The notes beneath the pieces were generated by a model. It was given only the letters and a program-made list of their open reading frames with translations. It did not search any database and was not told the origin of the DNA. From Hygrocybe punicea (taxonomy: Eukaryota > Basidiomycota > Agaricomycetes > Agaricales > Hygrophoraceae): a stretch of DNA of 64,000 bases. Position 1 is the first letter of the stretch; each line of letters begins with the position of its first letter. Below are positions 21,618 to 33,170 of the stretch, in pieces. The translations under genes and the position numbers were made by a program. Where the stretch lies: positions 4,836,001 through 4,900,000 of the forward strand of contig OY744461.1 of the NCBI GenBank assembly GCA_963556145.1, in the 5' to 3' direction.

Positions 21618-23204
21618 AATAAGCTCCTCAAACTCGTCCCGTGTAAGAATTTCTGAAAAGTCATTGCTGTCCTCAAACAACTCGACAATGTCCGCTTAGC
21701 CTTCTTGACCTTGCACTTGAGCTTGCCCATTGCTCTCAAGTTCAGCACATTTTTGGCACTGTCCCCAACACTACGCGTATGGGGTCAGTACAAAAATGGA
21801 TTTGTGGAATCCAAAATGAACTTACAGCCATTTGTCATTGATGAAGCTGACCCAAGAGGGAGGCCTTGGTCGTTGGCGATAATTTCCACACGGCCACCTC
21901 GTTGGACACTGCAGAATTTGGACATTGAAGAATCAATCAAGATAAAGATAAGTGCTTACCCAATGCACAAATAGCTGATTGCAGAGCAAGAGACTTTTTC
22001 AGCAAAATAAGAAAAGAATCTATGTTGTGCCTATATCTAGAGGAAGTAATCAGAGAATATATATCCCATGTACAGAACACATCACCAATTCCAATAACAG
22101 TACCATACTCTGATGAGGGTGCTCTTCAACATGGGCTTTCACAGGTCACAAACAGAGGAGGGCAAAGAATCCGATTAGAGCAAAGAAGAGAGAAGCTGCC
22201 ATGCGCCAGGGTTGGATGCGTGGATGTCGAGGGAGGTGAGACATGGTAGTAAATTTTGCAGAACAATCGCTGTCATGGTTGTTGTTGTCATGATAGCAGT
22301 TGTCAGTGTCAGTTTTGTTGTTCAAGGCCACGTCACATCTTCGCTGGCGTCCTCCACTGTGTGTGCATTCATGCCGAGCCTCCATTCCTCTGGCAGGCCA
22401 TTGAGCCACGCCTGCACCTGCACCTCTCATCAACATCCACTGGCATATGTGCCAGCGAATGCAGCAGCAGTAGCAGCAAAGGAGCTGATGGTGGTGGTGG
22501 TGGTGGTGCCTGAACTTGCAAGCCTGAGTTCGAGGTCCCAGTTTCAGGGTGTTGGGATGTGGCCATGTTGCCATTGTGCATAGCTAGACAGATCTTCATT
22601 AGTGAAATGAAAGAAGAAAAAACTTACCAATGCAGCAGAGGTGGGTGCACAACCCTCCTCTATGTCTGGGACTGGCACGCATCGGTTGTCATTGCTGCTG
22701 GCACTGCTGTTGCTGTCGTTTCCACTGCTGCTGTTTGCCATTGCTGTGGTGATTGGTCGTTGCTGCTGCTGTCCAGACTGCTGTTGCCTCAAGATCATTT
22801 GTGCTGTAATCAGGAATAAGTTGGTAGTAAAAAAAAAAACAAAGATTCAAGAAAAGACATAGCAGGAGTGGGCACCCCGCTGCTTCCATTGCTGCTTCAT
22901 TCCTTGCCCCTCTGCTGGTTACCATTGGGGTGCTGTGGCCTTTGTTTTGGGTTGGCCTGCATTGTCGTGAGCTGGGCTGTTGGCATCAGCCATGATGGTG
23001 TCACTGGTGTGCTCTGCATGTTTGTGTGGTGAAATTGGTGGTGAGATTCGACCTTAGTGGTTGTCTGCTATAAATTTCCTTTTTTGGATGGCTAGCCATG
23101 GTTGAGCTGTTGCCACGATGTTCCAGTCTGGCTAACAACCCATATATGGGTTAGCTGTTTTTAGCTGTAGCAGAGCCAAGCCAGACCGAGCCATGGCAAC
23201 ACTA
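21618..23204. mobile_element. Partial second copy of the BiP-carrying hAT element
   Basis: 21618-23204 aligns with 6511-8091, including the right terminal repeat (GAGCCATGGCAACACTA, ending at 23204). The left part is missing. It has a 28-bp deletion in the BiP segment, an extra GTCACAAACAGAG near 22143 and an insertion near 22980. Most substitutions against the first copy fall at CpG sites (for example GGCTAGCCGTGG to GGCTAGCCATGG), so this copy is the more decayed. Confidence 0.8.
21640..21960 (-). pseudogene. BiP/Kar2 fragment, second copy
   Basis: The minus strand repeats the Hsp70 pieces of the first copy ([15 protein letters not shown] and, further right, the RGGRVEIIAN region as altered codons) with the 28-bp deletion that removes the RIEIESF coding bases. 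It is non-functional, and its history follows the transposon rather than the chaperone gene. Confidence 0.75.
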
Positions 23205-23316
23205 CCTGAAAGAACTGTATCGCTTGTTCTTTTTCTTTCTTTCTTTGATATTGTGTAGTAACAAAAGACAGTATTTGTTATTGGGCTAAATACCGATATA
23301 TACATTGTGGTACTAG

Positions 23317-23560
23317 TATTAGAATATATAGTTGCAGTGGTTTTTGACCGCTAAGTTATTTTATGTGGAATGAATTATTATTTACCTCTCTCTGAGAGGG
23401 CTTTTATACTACTACTAGCTAAATCTACTAGAAGTTTCTTGTGGTGAATAGAATACATGCTGTGCTTCAACAATATTCATGACAGGTGGGTTTGAGTTCT
23501 GGGGTCACGTGGTATGGATTCCTCATCCTTTCCATGACTATTCAGCCACTATTCCCAACA
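23317..23560 (-). repeat. Copia 3' LTR
   Basis: In element sense it begins TGTTGGGAATAGTGG and ends TTCTAATA. The terminal pair is TG...TA rather than TG...CA; the ACTAG duplications fix the boundary. It contains ACTCAAACCCACCTGTC and CCACAAGAAACTTCTAG blocks shared with the 5' LTR and the split solo LTR at 2152-3719. Confidence 0.8.
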
Positions 23561-26345
23561 CTCCCCCTTGGTTGAATACTCTTTGACCTGTTCTGGATCA
23601 CGGTAAACATCGTCCATGTATTCTGTTACATGTTCCGCTCTTTCTGGTTCCTCTCTGGTCAATAGACCAAGTTCGGCTGTGAACTTTGCATGAAGCGGGT
23701 GGGGTAATCCTTTTGTAAATATGTCCGCTAGATTTTCTTTGGAAGGAATATACATGACTTTGAGAATACCAGACGCAATGTGATGTCATAGGAAATGTAG
23801 ATTGATATCTATGTGCTTCGTCCACATGTGGAATTCCAGGTTGTGTGATATAACAATCGCGGCCTGATTATCAGATCATAAAATTGATGCTTCATCCAAC
23901 CATAGGTCTAATTCCTTCAATAAATTTCTATGCCACATTAGCTGTTTCATGGCATGAGTAGCAGCGACATATTCCACTTCGGCCATTGACAACGCAATCA
24001 TGCTTTGCTTCTTCTAGCTCCAAGCCACAGCTCCCCCTGCAATTGTGAACACATATCTGCTAATGGATTTCCGGTGCAGGTTGGATCCCCAATCAGCATC
24101 GATATAATGAATGGTCTCCGTCATAGTCCATTGCTCCTTTCTGCCATACATTAGCTCGTATTCCATCGTTCCTTTGAGGTAGCGGAATATCCTTTTAAGT
24201 GCTGTCCAGTGTTCCGGACTCGGGTTCCATGTGAATTGCGCAACGGTTACAGTTATATACATGATATCAGGTCTTGTTGTGTGTGCAGCCTACAAGAGCT
24301 CTCCGACTCGTGTTGTGTACTCAATTGAGGTGCGTTTCTGCTTGCTCTTGTCAGTTTTGGTTTCATTTATTTGTAGGACCACATTCTGGTCCATCAGGGT
24401 TGATACTGGCTTGGCATCCTTCATTCTGGCCTTCACGAGGATCATCTGGATATAGCAGCTTTGTGATAGGGTGACTTTCTGTTGTTGGCAGTCTCGTTTG
24501 ATATGGATTCCAAGCAGTAATGTTGGCTTTCCGATGACCGTTACCATGTATTTTCCTTCAGCCGGTTGATTACCTGCTGATTCATTGCTCAGTTGTTTGC
24601 GTAAGCTGTGAAGTCATCGACCCATACAAGTACGATGGAAAAGTTTTCACCTTCCTGATAGTAGTATGCACAGTAGTTGGTCTGCAATCTCATATAATGA
24701 AATTCCTTCATTGTGTTATTGAAATCCATGTTCCATACGTTTCCGGCTTGCCTGAGACCATATATAGGGCATATGAGGTGGCAAACCCATCTGGTTCTGT
24801 CCTCAAATTCCACCAGCTGTTTCATATACAGCTCCTCCTTCACCCATCCATTAAGGTATGCACCTTTGATATCCATCTGCTGGATATCCCAATCCTTGAC
24901 TGTGGAATATGCGAGCAATGTCCGTAATGTCTTGGACTGCATTACAGGAGCGAATGTTCTGGTTTTGCTGAAATCCACTGTGGGCTTCTGTGAGAACCCC
25001 TGGGCTACTAACCAGGCCTTGTGCCTAGCAATTGCACCCATCTCATCACGTTTCCAGTGGAAAACCCACTTGCTTCCAATGGCTTCCCACCCCTCCAGTA
25101 AGTCTACAAGTTTCCAAATGCCCATTTCTTGTAGCTGATCAAATTCCTCTTTTATCGCTACCTTCCAGTTCTCCCAATCTACAGCTTCTCTGGCTTCCTT
25201 TAAATCCCATTGGTCGTTGTCAGTGAGACTGCTATCCTGCTGCATTGTGCTCAGGAATGCATATGCTATGGTTGTTTCGACGCTGACTTTTTCCTTTTGT
25301 TTCGCTGTGGATGATTCTGTTGGTCTTCGTACATCAAGCAGTTCACATATCTCAGGTTGTGTCGGTTGTGCACACAGGTTGTTTAACTGTTAGTAGTCGC
25401 AGTCGACTCCTTGGGTTGCTCTCAGTGAGTATGTTATTTCATTTTCTGGTCTGGGAATGGCCCTTTCTGGTGCCATTACAGTGGGTTCCGATGATTCCAT
25501 TGTGGGTTCCAGTGGTTCCGGAGTTTGTGAGTCATCAGATTCACTCTGCTCCCCCTCGAATTGCAAACCTGGTAAGTCAGATACAATCTGGACTTCCTGC
25601 AATGCCCAATCCTTATGAAATGCAACATTCTGTGACGTTTTAACAGCCCACATTGTGGCATCGTAGTATCGGATAGCCTTCTGCAACTCCACAAATCCTA
25701 CAAACTTCATCTTAGCTGATCGCGGTGCCAGCTTTGATCTCTTTCCACCTTGAAATAAGACCCAAACATCACATCCAAACTCCTGGAAATGTGATACGTC
25801 TGGCTTCTTGCCAGTCCAGGCTTTATGTGGAGTCATTCCATCTAGAGCCTTTGTGGGGGATCGGTTTCAAATGTATGCCACATGTGCAATGGCTTCCGGC
25901 CAAAGGAATGTGGGCAGGTTTTTAGCAATCAACATCATGTGGGCTAACTCCAGTAACGTGCGATTAAATCTTTCCGCCATTCCATGTTGCGAGGGTGAGT
26001 AAGGGGCCGTTGTTTCGATGACAATTCCCTTCTCCGCTGCCCATCTCTTAACTTCCTTGTTGACAAGTTTCTTTCTGTTATCGAACCGCAAATATTTAGG
26101 GTTTCAACCAAACTTCTTCTCGATCATGTTAACATAAGCTTGATGCGTTCCGTTGCCTGGCTTTTCCATTTCATGAATAAAGTGGTTATGGTGTGTGTCA
26201 CATCATCCATGAATGAGATATAGTATCTCGATCCTCTGATAGACTCTACACGTGCTGGGCCCCAGACATCACTCAAAGTCCACTCTCCGGTGACTTTGGA
26301 TTGTCCATCGGCCTCTTTCAGAAATGTCTGGACAGCTTGGTTCAC
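23549..26345 (-). pseudogene. Copia pol remnants: integrase, RT, RNase H
   Basis: Right to left: integrase pieces (RYYISFMDDVTHTI, YSPSQHGMAERFNRTLLELA, 26345-25867), a linker (HFQEFGCDVWVLFQGGKRS), reverse transcriptase (DWENWKVAIKEEFDQL, QQMDIKGAYLNGW, YGLRQAG, VWVDDF, 25245-24589), and the RT-RNase H end (RIFRYLKGTMEYEL, MYIPSKENLADIFTKGLPH) down to 23549. Stops break the frame at least six times, mostly TGA. RT active-site VDD is still visible. Not translatable as a polyprotein. Confidence 0.85.
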
Positions 26346-27461
26346 CTGAATTCAAGCCTCACAGGTTTGGGAAGGGACACTCCCTTCGTCAATTTCTAGA
26401 CCTGTAACTAACCCCATTCTCTGCAGGGTCTCGAGTCAGCTCATTCCGATGTGTCTGTACAGGCGGTGCCATTCGTCCCAAGACATTTTCTTCAGCATGG
26501 CTATGTTTGCCTTTTCTGGCATGTGGGATTGCACTTGGGCATTCAAACGGTATAGTCATCCATCTTTCCAGCCTGTTCTGACAAGTTTATTTTCCTTTGC
26601 TATAGAGCCTGCATATTCCGTTCTGGAAGTTAACCCATCCACCGCTTTCATTGAATCAGCTCAGCGATAGTAGCAAGTTCTGTGACTCCGGTACATGTAG
26701 TATGTCTTGTAGCTGATGCTGTATGTCCTTTCTGTCCACTGTGAAGTGTAAGATGCTGGTTCCACGACCAAGAGCTCGAGCGGCTACCTTTCCTAGTCCT
26801 TGAATGGTAGCTTTGTCCAGAGTTTCATATGTGATAAATGCATTTCGGGAATTGCTGATGTGACTGGTCATTCTGGAATCCAATAACCAATCATAGTTTG
26901 AATCATTTTCTGTATTTACTTCATATGCTACATCCTGTAACATATTATTGACATTGTCCGCAGCTTGATTTGATCGGTTCCATTGGTTTCCACCCTTTCT
27001 GGTGCCCTTTCCTTTCCCTTTCAGCCCTTGCCCTTCCTTTCCACCACCTTTAGACCAGCAGTCCTTCACCATATGTCCCTTCTTGTGGCAGTTGAAGCAT
27101 GCCATTTCGGAATTGGCTGCCTTCTGCTTTCCATTACCCTTTCCATCGTGCTTTCTGGTGAACCTCCTGTGCATAGCAACATTGTTACAATCTCCGCTGT
27201 GCTCATGGCGCCTGCAGTCTTCCTCTAATAGGATTGCGACTAGTTCGTGTGATGTCAGTGACATTCCGTCCTTCTTCGAGCCTAAATACGCTGATGCATA
27301 CAGGTCCCAACTTTCCAGTAAGGAGGATACAAGTATCATTGTGAAGTCTTCATTGGAAACAAGGCTTCCCATAAAGTGGAGCTCCTCCTGCAGTTTCTGG
27401 AGCTTCAATTTGTGCTCAATTAGGTCAAATCCTTCTTCAGCAATCGACCGGTACAATGTGC

Positions 27462-28535
27462 ATAGGCAATGACATGGGTATACCCATGGGTGTCCCGAGG
27501 CTGACCTGTACCTGGACCTGCTCCAACCCATACCCGTCTACCCATGGGTCTTTTTTCAGTGGGTAGATGGCGGGTAGCGGCGGGTTGGGTACGGGTATTG
27601 ACCCGCGCAGGAAACCCGGCGGGTTCCAGCCCAAATCTACCTCGCGTTGCTGACATGCACATCAATTGACGTGGCACTGTGCAAACGCGAGGAGTGGGGG
27701 GCTGGGAACCAGGTGGCGGGTGGTTCTTGTGGGCGAGAGACTCTCGCCCATCGTATCCATCTCCTCGTTCCCCACACCATCTCCCATTCTCCCCTTCCTC
27801 TCATCCTCCTTCGTCATCTTGAACCTTGCATATGCATCAGCCCATGTTTCGATGTCATTGAGCCTTGGCATTCGCAGTTGCGGTGTCTGGATGGCAGCAT
27901 CGTGATTCTGGGCTGATGTGGGCATGTGTGGGCATGTAATTGGGGGGAACGGGGTCTGGGCGTGTTTGGGCACGTTCTGTTGCATGGGCACAGGCTTTGG
28001 GGCCTGTGTGGGCATCAAATGGTTGGGTGTTGTGGGACCGGGGTCTGGGATGCGTTTGAACGCGTTTTCTTGCATGGGCACAGGGTTTGGGGCCGGGGTG
28101 GGACTTGAGACGCATTCGGACGTGTTTTGCAGCGGGGACAGTGTGTTTGGGGCTGATGCGGGCGCGTGATGCGTCTCCCATTGGGTTTTTGGCACGGGGG
28201 TTCGTGTTTGGGCACTATTTGACAATGGGGTGTTGTCCAACATGTTGGGACACGGTTTCACGCATGGATGGGGCTGTTTGGGTCGACATGGAGATGCCGT
28301 TGGTGGATGATGTTTGGGTCGAGGCGGAGGCGGTGGGCACTTGAAAACGGTGTTGGTAAGCGGTTGCGGCTTGGTTGTTGTGTCTGTTTGTGTTGATGCT
28401 GATATGCGGGTATGCCAAGACCCGCGGTCACGGGTACGGGTTTTGCCTGGATCCAAAAAAGGTAACCCGGACCTGGACCCGGCAGTACCCATACCCACAA
28501 CCCGTGCAGGTTACCCGTACCCGTGTCATTGCCTA
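27462..28535 (-). mobile_element. hAT-like non-autonomous element, copy 1
   Basis: TAGGCAATGAC at 27462 and GTCATTGCCTA ending 28535 are inverted termini, followed inward by GGGTACGGGTA-like repeats. The 8-bp duplication AATGTGCA lies at 27454-27461 and 28536-28543. Length 1074 bp. It interrupts copia gag. No transposase is encoded, but a single long frame fills most of it. Confidence 0.9.
27662..28498 (-). CDS. 278-aa Pro/Thr/Gln-rich protein of the hAT-like element, copy 1
   Basis: An uninterrupted frame of 278 codons spans most of the element. The protein is rich in Pro, Thr, His and Lys (KCPPPPPRPKHHPP), has imperfect repeats (APKPVPMQQN, APNPVPMQEN), and ends with a different, acidic segment IETWADAYARFKMTKEDERK. 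No known transposase or DNA-binding motif is visible. It is nearly identical in copy 2 and still open in diverged copy 3. It could be a captured gene piece or a by-product of composition; I cannot assign a function. Confidence 0.45.
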   Translation of the reverse strand: MGMGTAGSRSGLPFLDPGKTRTRDRGSWHTRISASTQTDTTTKPQPLTNTVFKCPPPPPRPKHHPPTASPCRPKQPHPCVKPCPNMLDNTPLSNSAQTRTPVPKTQWETHHAPASAPNTLSPLQNTSECVSSPTPAPNPVPMQENAFKRIPDPGPTTPNHLMPTQAPKPVPMQQNVPKHAQTPFPPITCPHMPTSAQNHDAAIQTPQLRMPRLNDIETWADAYARFKMTKEDERKGRMGDGVGNEEMDTMGESLSPTRTTRHLVPSPPLLAFAQCHVN

Positions 28536-28986
28536 AATGTGCATCACATCGCTAATATTCTGAGCTTCCCCCTGGATTCCTTTACCAAGGTTAGCTGCTT
28601 CCACATCTCACTCACCATGTGTGTGCCAATGATATGTATCATTTCTGTGTTGCCAATTGTGAGCTCAATCCATGTCCTCGTCTTGGCGTCTCCGCTGCGC
28701 CATTTCTTCATCACCTCAGATTCTGCTGATGTTGGATGGGATGTGTCCGCCGGGACAGGGTCCTTTGATTCTGTATTGATGTACATGTCTAACCTGAGAT
28801 CCCATAGCACAGCTAACATCCGTCTCTTCCATGGCATCCAATTGTTTCCCTTCAATAACTTGATCCGGTATGATCCCGATGTGTGCGTGACTTTGTCTGT
28901 CATAGTCGGCTAGTTTACGAGGTGGTGATGCGATGTTCAGAGGTGCGTGATCATGTTTCCATTAAAGCCATTCAGGGCTCATAACC

Positions 28987-29215
28987 TATTGGAATATACA
29001 GTTGCAGTGGTTGTTGACCACTAAGTTATTTTATGTGGAATGAATTATATTTACCTCTCTTTGAGTACTAACTAAATCTGCTAGAAGTTTCTTGTGGTGA
29101 GTAGAATACATGCTGCGCCTCAGCATTATTCATTGGACAGGTGGGTTTGAGTTCTGGGGTCATGTGGTACAGATTACTCATCCTTTCCGCGACTATTTGG
29201 CCACTATTCCCAACA
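28987..29215 (-). repeat. Copia 5' LTR
   Basis: Matches the 3' LTR with many substitutions and indels (it lacks the GAGGGCTTTTATACTACTAC stretch). In element sense TGTTGGGAATAGTGG to TTCCAATA; flanked by ACTAG at 29216-29220. Confidence 0.8.
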
Positions 29216-29399
29216 ACTAGTAGCTTCACCACAATCCACTCATTAAACATTCACCTCTTTCACAGCAACCACGTGTGCCTTGGGAACCAGCGTGATTTGT
29301 CCTGACTTGGATGGTCCCTTGGGCAGCAAAAACATGCCGTTCTCTGCACCTGTAGTAATTGCACTGTGATGGTTTAGCTGATACAGGTTGGCTGCAGAC

Positions 29400-30472
29400 T
29401 AGGCAATGACACGGGTACGGGTAACCTGCACGGGTTGTGGGTATGGGTACTGCCGGGTCCAGGTCCGGGTTACCTTTTTTGGATCCAGGCAAAACCCGTA
29501 CCCGTGACCGCGGGTCTTGGCATACCCGCATATCAGCATCAACACAAACAGACACAACAACCAAGCCGCAACCGCTTACCAACACCGTTTTCAAGTGCCC
29601 ACCGCCTCCGCCTCGACCCAAACATCACCCACCAACGGCATCTCCATGTCGACCCAAACAGCCCCATCCATGCGTGAAACCGTGTCCCAACATGTTGGAC
29701 AACACCCCATTGTCAAATAGTGCCCAAACACGAACCCCCGTGCCAAAAACCCAATGGGAGACGCATCACGCGCCCGCATCAGCCCCAAACACACTGTCCC
29801 CGCTGCAAAACACGTCCGAATGCGTCTCAAGTCCCACCCCGGCCCCAAACCCTGTGCCCATGCAAGAAAACGCGTTCAAACGCATCCCAGACCCCGGTCC
29901 CACAACACCCAACCATTTGATGCCCACACAGGCCCCAAAGCCTGTGCCCATGCAACAGAACGTGCCCAAACACGCCCAGACCCCGTTCCCCCCAATTACA
30001 TGCCCACACATGCCCACATCAGCCCAGAATCACGATGCTGCCATCCAGACACCGCAACTGCGAATGCCAAGGCTCAATGACATCGAAACATGGGCTGATG
30101 CATATGCAAGGTTCAAGATGACGAAGGAGGATGAGAGGAAGGGGAGAATGGGAGATGGTGTGGGGAACGAGGAGATGGATACGATGGGCGAGAGTCTCTC
30201 GCCCACAAGAACCACCCACCACCTGGTTCCCAGCCCCCCACTCCTCGCGTTTGCACAGTGCCACGTCAATTGATGTGCATGTCAGCAACGCGAGGTAGAT
30301 TTGGGCTGGAACCCGCCGGGTTTCCTGCGCGGGTCAATACCCGTACCCAACCCGCCACTACCCGCCATCTACCCACTGAAAAAAGACCCATGGGTAGACG
30401 GGTATGGGTTGGAGCAGGTCCAGGTACAGGTCAGCCTTGGGACACCCATGGGTATAGCCATGTCATTGCCTA
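29400..30472 (+). mobile_element. hAT-like non-autonomous element, copy 2
   Basis: TAGGCAATGAC at 29400 and GTCATTGCCTA ending at 30472, with the perfect 8-bp duplication CTGCAGAC at 29392-29399 and 30473-30480. Length 1073 bp. Nearly identical to copy 1 but inverted and less than 1 kb away, which suggests a recent local transposition. Confidence 0.92.
29437..30273 (+). CDS. 278-aa protein of the hAT-like element, copy 2
   Basis: Same length and start as in copy 1, differing at a handful of residues (for example TTHHLVP versus TTRHLVP). Same composition and C-terminal ETWADAYARF segment. Confidence 0.45.
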   Translation: MGMGTAGSRSGLPFLDPGKTRTRDRGSWHTRISASTQTDTTTKPQPLTNTVFKCPPPPPRPKHHPPTASPCRPKQPHPCVKPCPNMLDNTPLSNSAQTRTPVPKTQWETHHAPASAPNTLSPLQNTSECVSSPTPAPNPVPMQENAFKRIPDPGPTTPNHLMPTQAPKPVPMQQNVPKHAQTPFPPITCPHMPTSAQNHDAAIQTPQLRMPRLNDIETWADAYARFKMTKEDERKGRMGDGVGNEEMDTMGESLSPTRTTHHLVPSPPLLAFAQCHVN

Positions 30473-30760
30473 CTGCAGACATATCAAGGTGGTATGTGTA
30501 TTTGGCATACTAAACACTGAGTCACTGATCAATGGCTCTTGGATAATAAAAAAATGCATACCTTCTTGATGGTGTTGCATGACAACCCTACCTGCACCTC
30601 ATCTGGGTGCACAGCAATATATTCCTGAAAAAAAAAAACTCCCTCAATGCCATTGTCATCCCAGTGTCGCGGTTGCCGCACTTGTCGAGGAAAGGTGCAT
30701 GTCAATTGACATCCACCCATGTTCTCAAGGTAACTGATGGAGGTGTTAGTAGGTGTGGAA

Positions 30761-31880
30761 AAAGGGCAGTGGGGACATACCTAGCCTGCAGTGGGCCCCA
30801 GGCCTTGGCCAACTTGGCCACCATTGCCATAACCGCCATTGCACTCCTTTCCCATGTTTGTTGCCTGCCGTTACTGGTGGTGATGGTGATGCTGCCAATG
30901 CTGACACCGCAGCTATACCTGTTACCCCTGTTGTTGTTGTGTTTGTCGTGTAGTTATTAGAATACGATAGACATAAAACTTTAATACATACTAGTGCAGC
31001 ATGGTCCAGGGAGAAAAGGCATGTGGCAGGAGGGAGTGGGTGGAAGGAGGGAGCAGGCACAAAGGAGGGAGTGGTCATGAAGGACGGAGTGGCCTGAAGA
31101 AGGGAGTCGGAGTGAAGGGTGAAGTGAATGATGAATCATGTTCAAAGCTTAAGTTCAACCATGTCAAACATGGCCAAAGGAAGGACTTGGAATTGTTTCA
31201 CAGCTCAGACAGCATCGATGAAGATGATGGAACATGGCCGAGAGTACAGAGGGAAGACACTGAGTGCCATTCATTCTTACTATGTCATCAAATACATAGA
31301 CCATTGTAGTCATGAAATTGCTTATTGATGCTCCCTGCTCACTGATCAACTCAAAAGCACCGGTCCAATTGAATAAGCAAAAAGCAATTGAAAAGCTTGG
31401 ATAAGTCAGAAAAAGTCCATTGACAGAAGCATAAGCTTGATTAAATAAGCACAAAGCCGCACAAAGCCAAAATAAGAAAGTGTAGATCTACTGATGCTGG
31501 TCCAACCAAAAGCTTCTGGGACCATCCGAGTACTACAGATAGGCAAGTACTGCAAGGACTGACATCGATGGAGCCCATTATACCTAGCACACAATAGGAC
31601 AATGACATCAGTGATCATGGGCCCAAACTACAACAGTGTCTCTCGACTGGTTGGTGCAAATATATAAAATGCTACCATATTTTTTACAACTAGAAATAAG
31701 TTTCAAAGTTATCCAGATTATAATGTTCATTGTTGAGAGTGACATTTGATGTATGTATATCAGGAAATTGATGAGGAAATGACCAACAATGAGAAGGCAT
31801 TACATTTTATTTATTTGGTCCAATGAGTCCAATTATTGCAGACATTCTGCCAAAGCTAAAGATACCACTAGAGCACTGCT
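30761..31880. other. No gene recognised
   Basis: Contains a GGAGGGAGTGG-type purine repeat (31005-31110) and short frames rich in Gly/Ser. 31300-31880 is plain AT-rich DNA. No domain or element end recognised. Confidence 0.4.
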
Positions 31881-32033
31881 AGATTTGAACAACATGTTAC
31901 AGCTGATTTCATAAACATGCAGAAACTAAGAAAAGATTCAACTGTGGCATGGCATAATGCCTGCTGAGCATTGGGCCCACCTCTGAGCTTGAATTGACTT
32001 GAACTTTTGTGTACACACAACACTTTGTACTAA

Positions 32034-33170
32034 GATGCCCCCTCACACTGTCTCCAGAGACATCAAAGCTTGCATCACCATCCTCCACTACCATGGCTAC
32101 CATGTGCAGGAGATCTGTGACCTGCTCGGAATTCACAAGTCACTGGTGTACAAGACATTGCAGTACCATCAATGTTATGGTCTCACCTATAATCCCTTGG
32201 CCCAGCCAACAGTATGTCACCGCCTTCTCACACCCATTGACATTGCTTTCATTCGTTTACTCCTTGCCCATCATCACACTCTATATCTCGACGAACTCCC
32301 ACATGAACTTCAGGCCCAGCACAATGTATACCCATCCCTCTCAACCCTCATGCGTACCCTCCACTGACTCCATTTCTCCAATAAATATGTATCCATCCAA
32401 GCCATTGAAAGGAACAATATTCAACGTGCAATCTTCATGAATCAGATCGGCAAACTGGTTTCAGACCCCTCAATGCTGATGTTTACTGATGAGAGTACAA
32501 TGAACGATTGGACACATGGTCAGTGGTATGGTTGGTCATTAGTTGGAAGTAGGTGTGTACAACAGCAGGTATTTGTGCGTGGAAAGTAGTACTCTATTTT
32601 ACCTGTGCTCACCCTTGATGGTGTCATTGCTTATGATATCATTGAGGGCGGGGAACAGTTTGTTCAGTTCCTCTGTGAGATGATTGTATGGATTTTTATT
32701 CATATGTTTCGAGTGTCTACTGATGTTTTGTTCAGATACCTCTCACAAATTCATATCCAGCACCATGGAGCATGCTCGTCCTTGACAACTGCAACATCCA
32801 TCATTCAGCAGAGGTTAGGGAACTTGTGGAGGTTCAAGCACATATGTTCCTTCATGTACACTATTGTTATGCTATAATTACTTACACTCCAGACTGTCGA
32901 ATAATGTACCTACCTCCATACTCCCCCAACTATAACCCCATTGAGCTCACCTTCTCTTCCATTAAGTCATACCTGCACCATCACACACATAACCGGGGCC
33001 TAATCATCGTTGTTTGCGCAATGGATATTGTAATGCCAGAGAAAGCTGCTGGGCTCATCAGGTTATATGTAGCTGTATCTCTTTTTTTTTGTATTTGTCA
33101 TGTACTCGTGCAATTCAGACTGGTGCCCTGGGAGCAAAAAACTATTGCATTGAGAATGAAACCTATATAA
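32034..33170 (+). pseudogene. Second Tc1/mariner-type transposase, degenerate
   Basis: It starts MPPHTVSRDIKACITILHYH with the helix-turn-helix VQEICDLLGIHKSLVYKTLQ, then LTPIDIAFIRLLLAHHHTLY. After stop codons at ~32365 and ~32590 the catalytic core follows: SMLMFTDESTMNDW, SMLVLDNCNIHHSAE and LPPYSPNYNPIELTFSSIKS. A GTATGG...TTCAG intron (~32688-32735) restores the frame before PLTNSYPAPW. The three acidic positions are still readable, but the gene is dead. It is a different subfamily from the copy at 20045-21308. Confidence 0.7.

Larger units (their letters stand above)
26656..28903 (-). pseudogene. Copia gag and protease, interrupted by a hAT insertion
   Basis: 28903-28544 encodes the gag start (MTDKVTHTSGSYRIKLLKGN, NWMPWKRRMLAVLWDL). 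The frame resumes at 27453 (YRSIAEEGFDLIEHKLKLQK) after the insert 27462-28535 and one copy of its 8-bp duplication are removed. A CCHC knuckle (CFNCHKKGHMVKDC) follows, then the protease motif DWLLDSRMTSHIS. The usual copia DSG is changed to DSR. Part of the GAG-pre-integrase domain follows. Confidence 0.85.
23317..29215 (-). mobile_element. Degenerate Ty1/copia LTR retrotransposon
   Basis: Two diverged LTRs (23317-23560 and 28987-29215) flank gag, protease, integrase, reverse transcriptase and RNase H remnants in copia order on the minus strand. The 5-bp duplication ACTAG borders both sides (23312-23316, 29216-29220). Several in-frame TGA stops and a 1074-bp hAT insertion in gag show that it is long inactive. 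Confidence 0.9.
29221..30760 (-). pseudogene. Unrecognised gene remnant split by a hAT-like element
   Basis: The minus strand reads DKCGNRDTGMTMALREFFF, then in a shifted frame (a run of T/A at 30630-30640) EYIAVHPDEVQVGLSCNTIKK. A GTATGC donor leads, after the 1073-bp insert, to a CTGCAG acceptor and the C-terminal exon NLYQLNHHSAITTGAENGMF, LPKGPSKSGQ, LVPKAHVVAVKEVNV, stop. I do not recognise the family. The hAT target duplication CTGCAGAC overlaps the 3' splice site. Confidence 0.4.
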
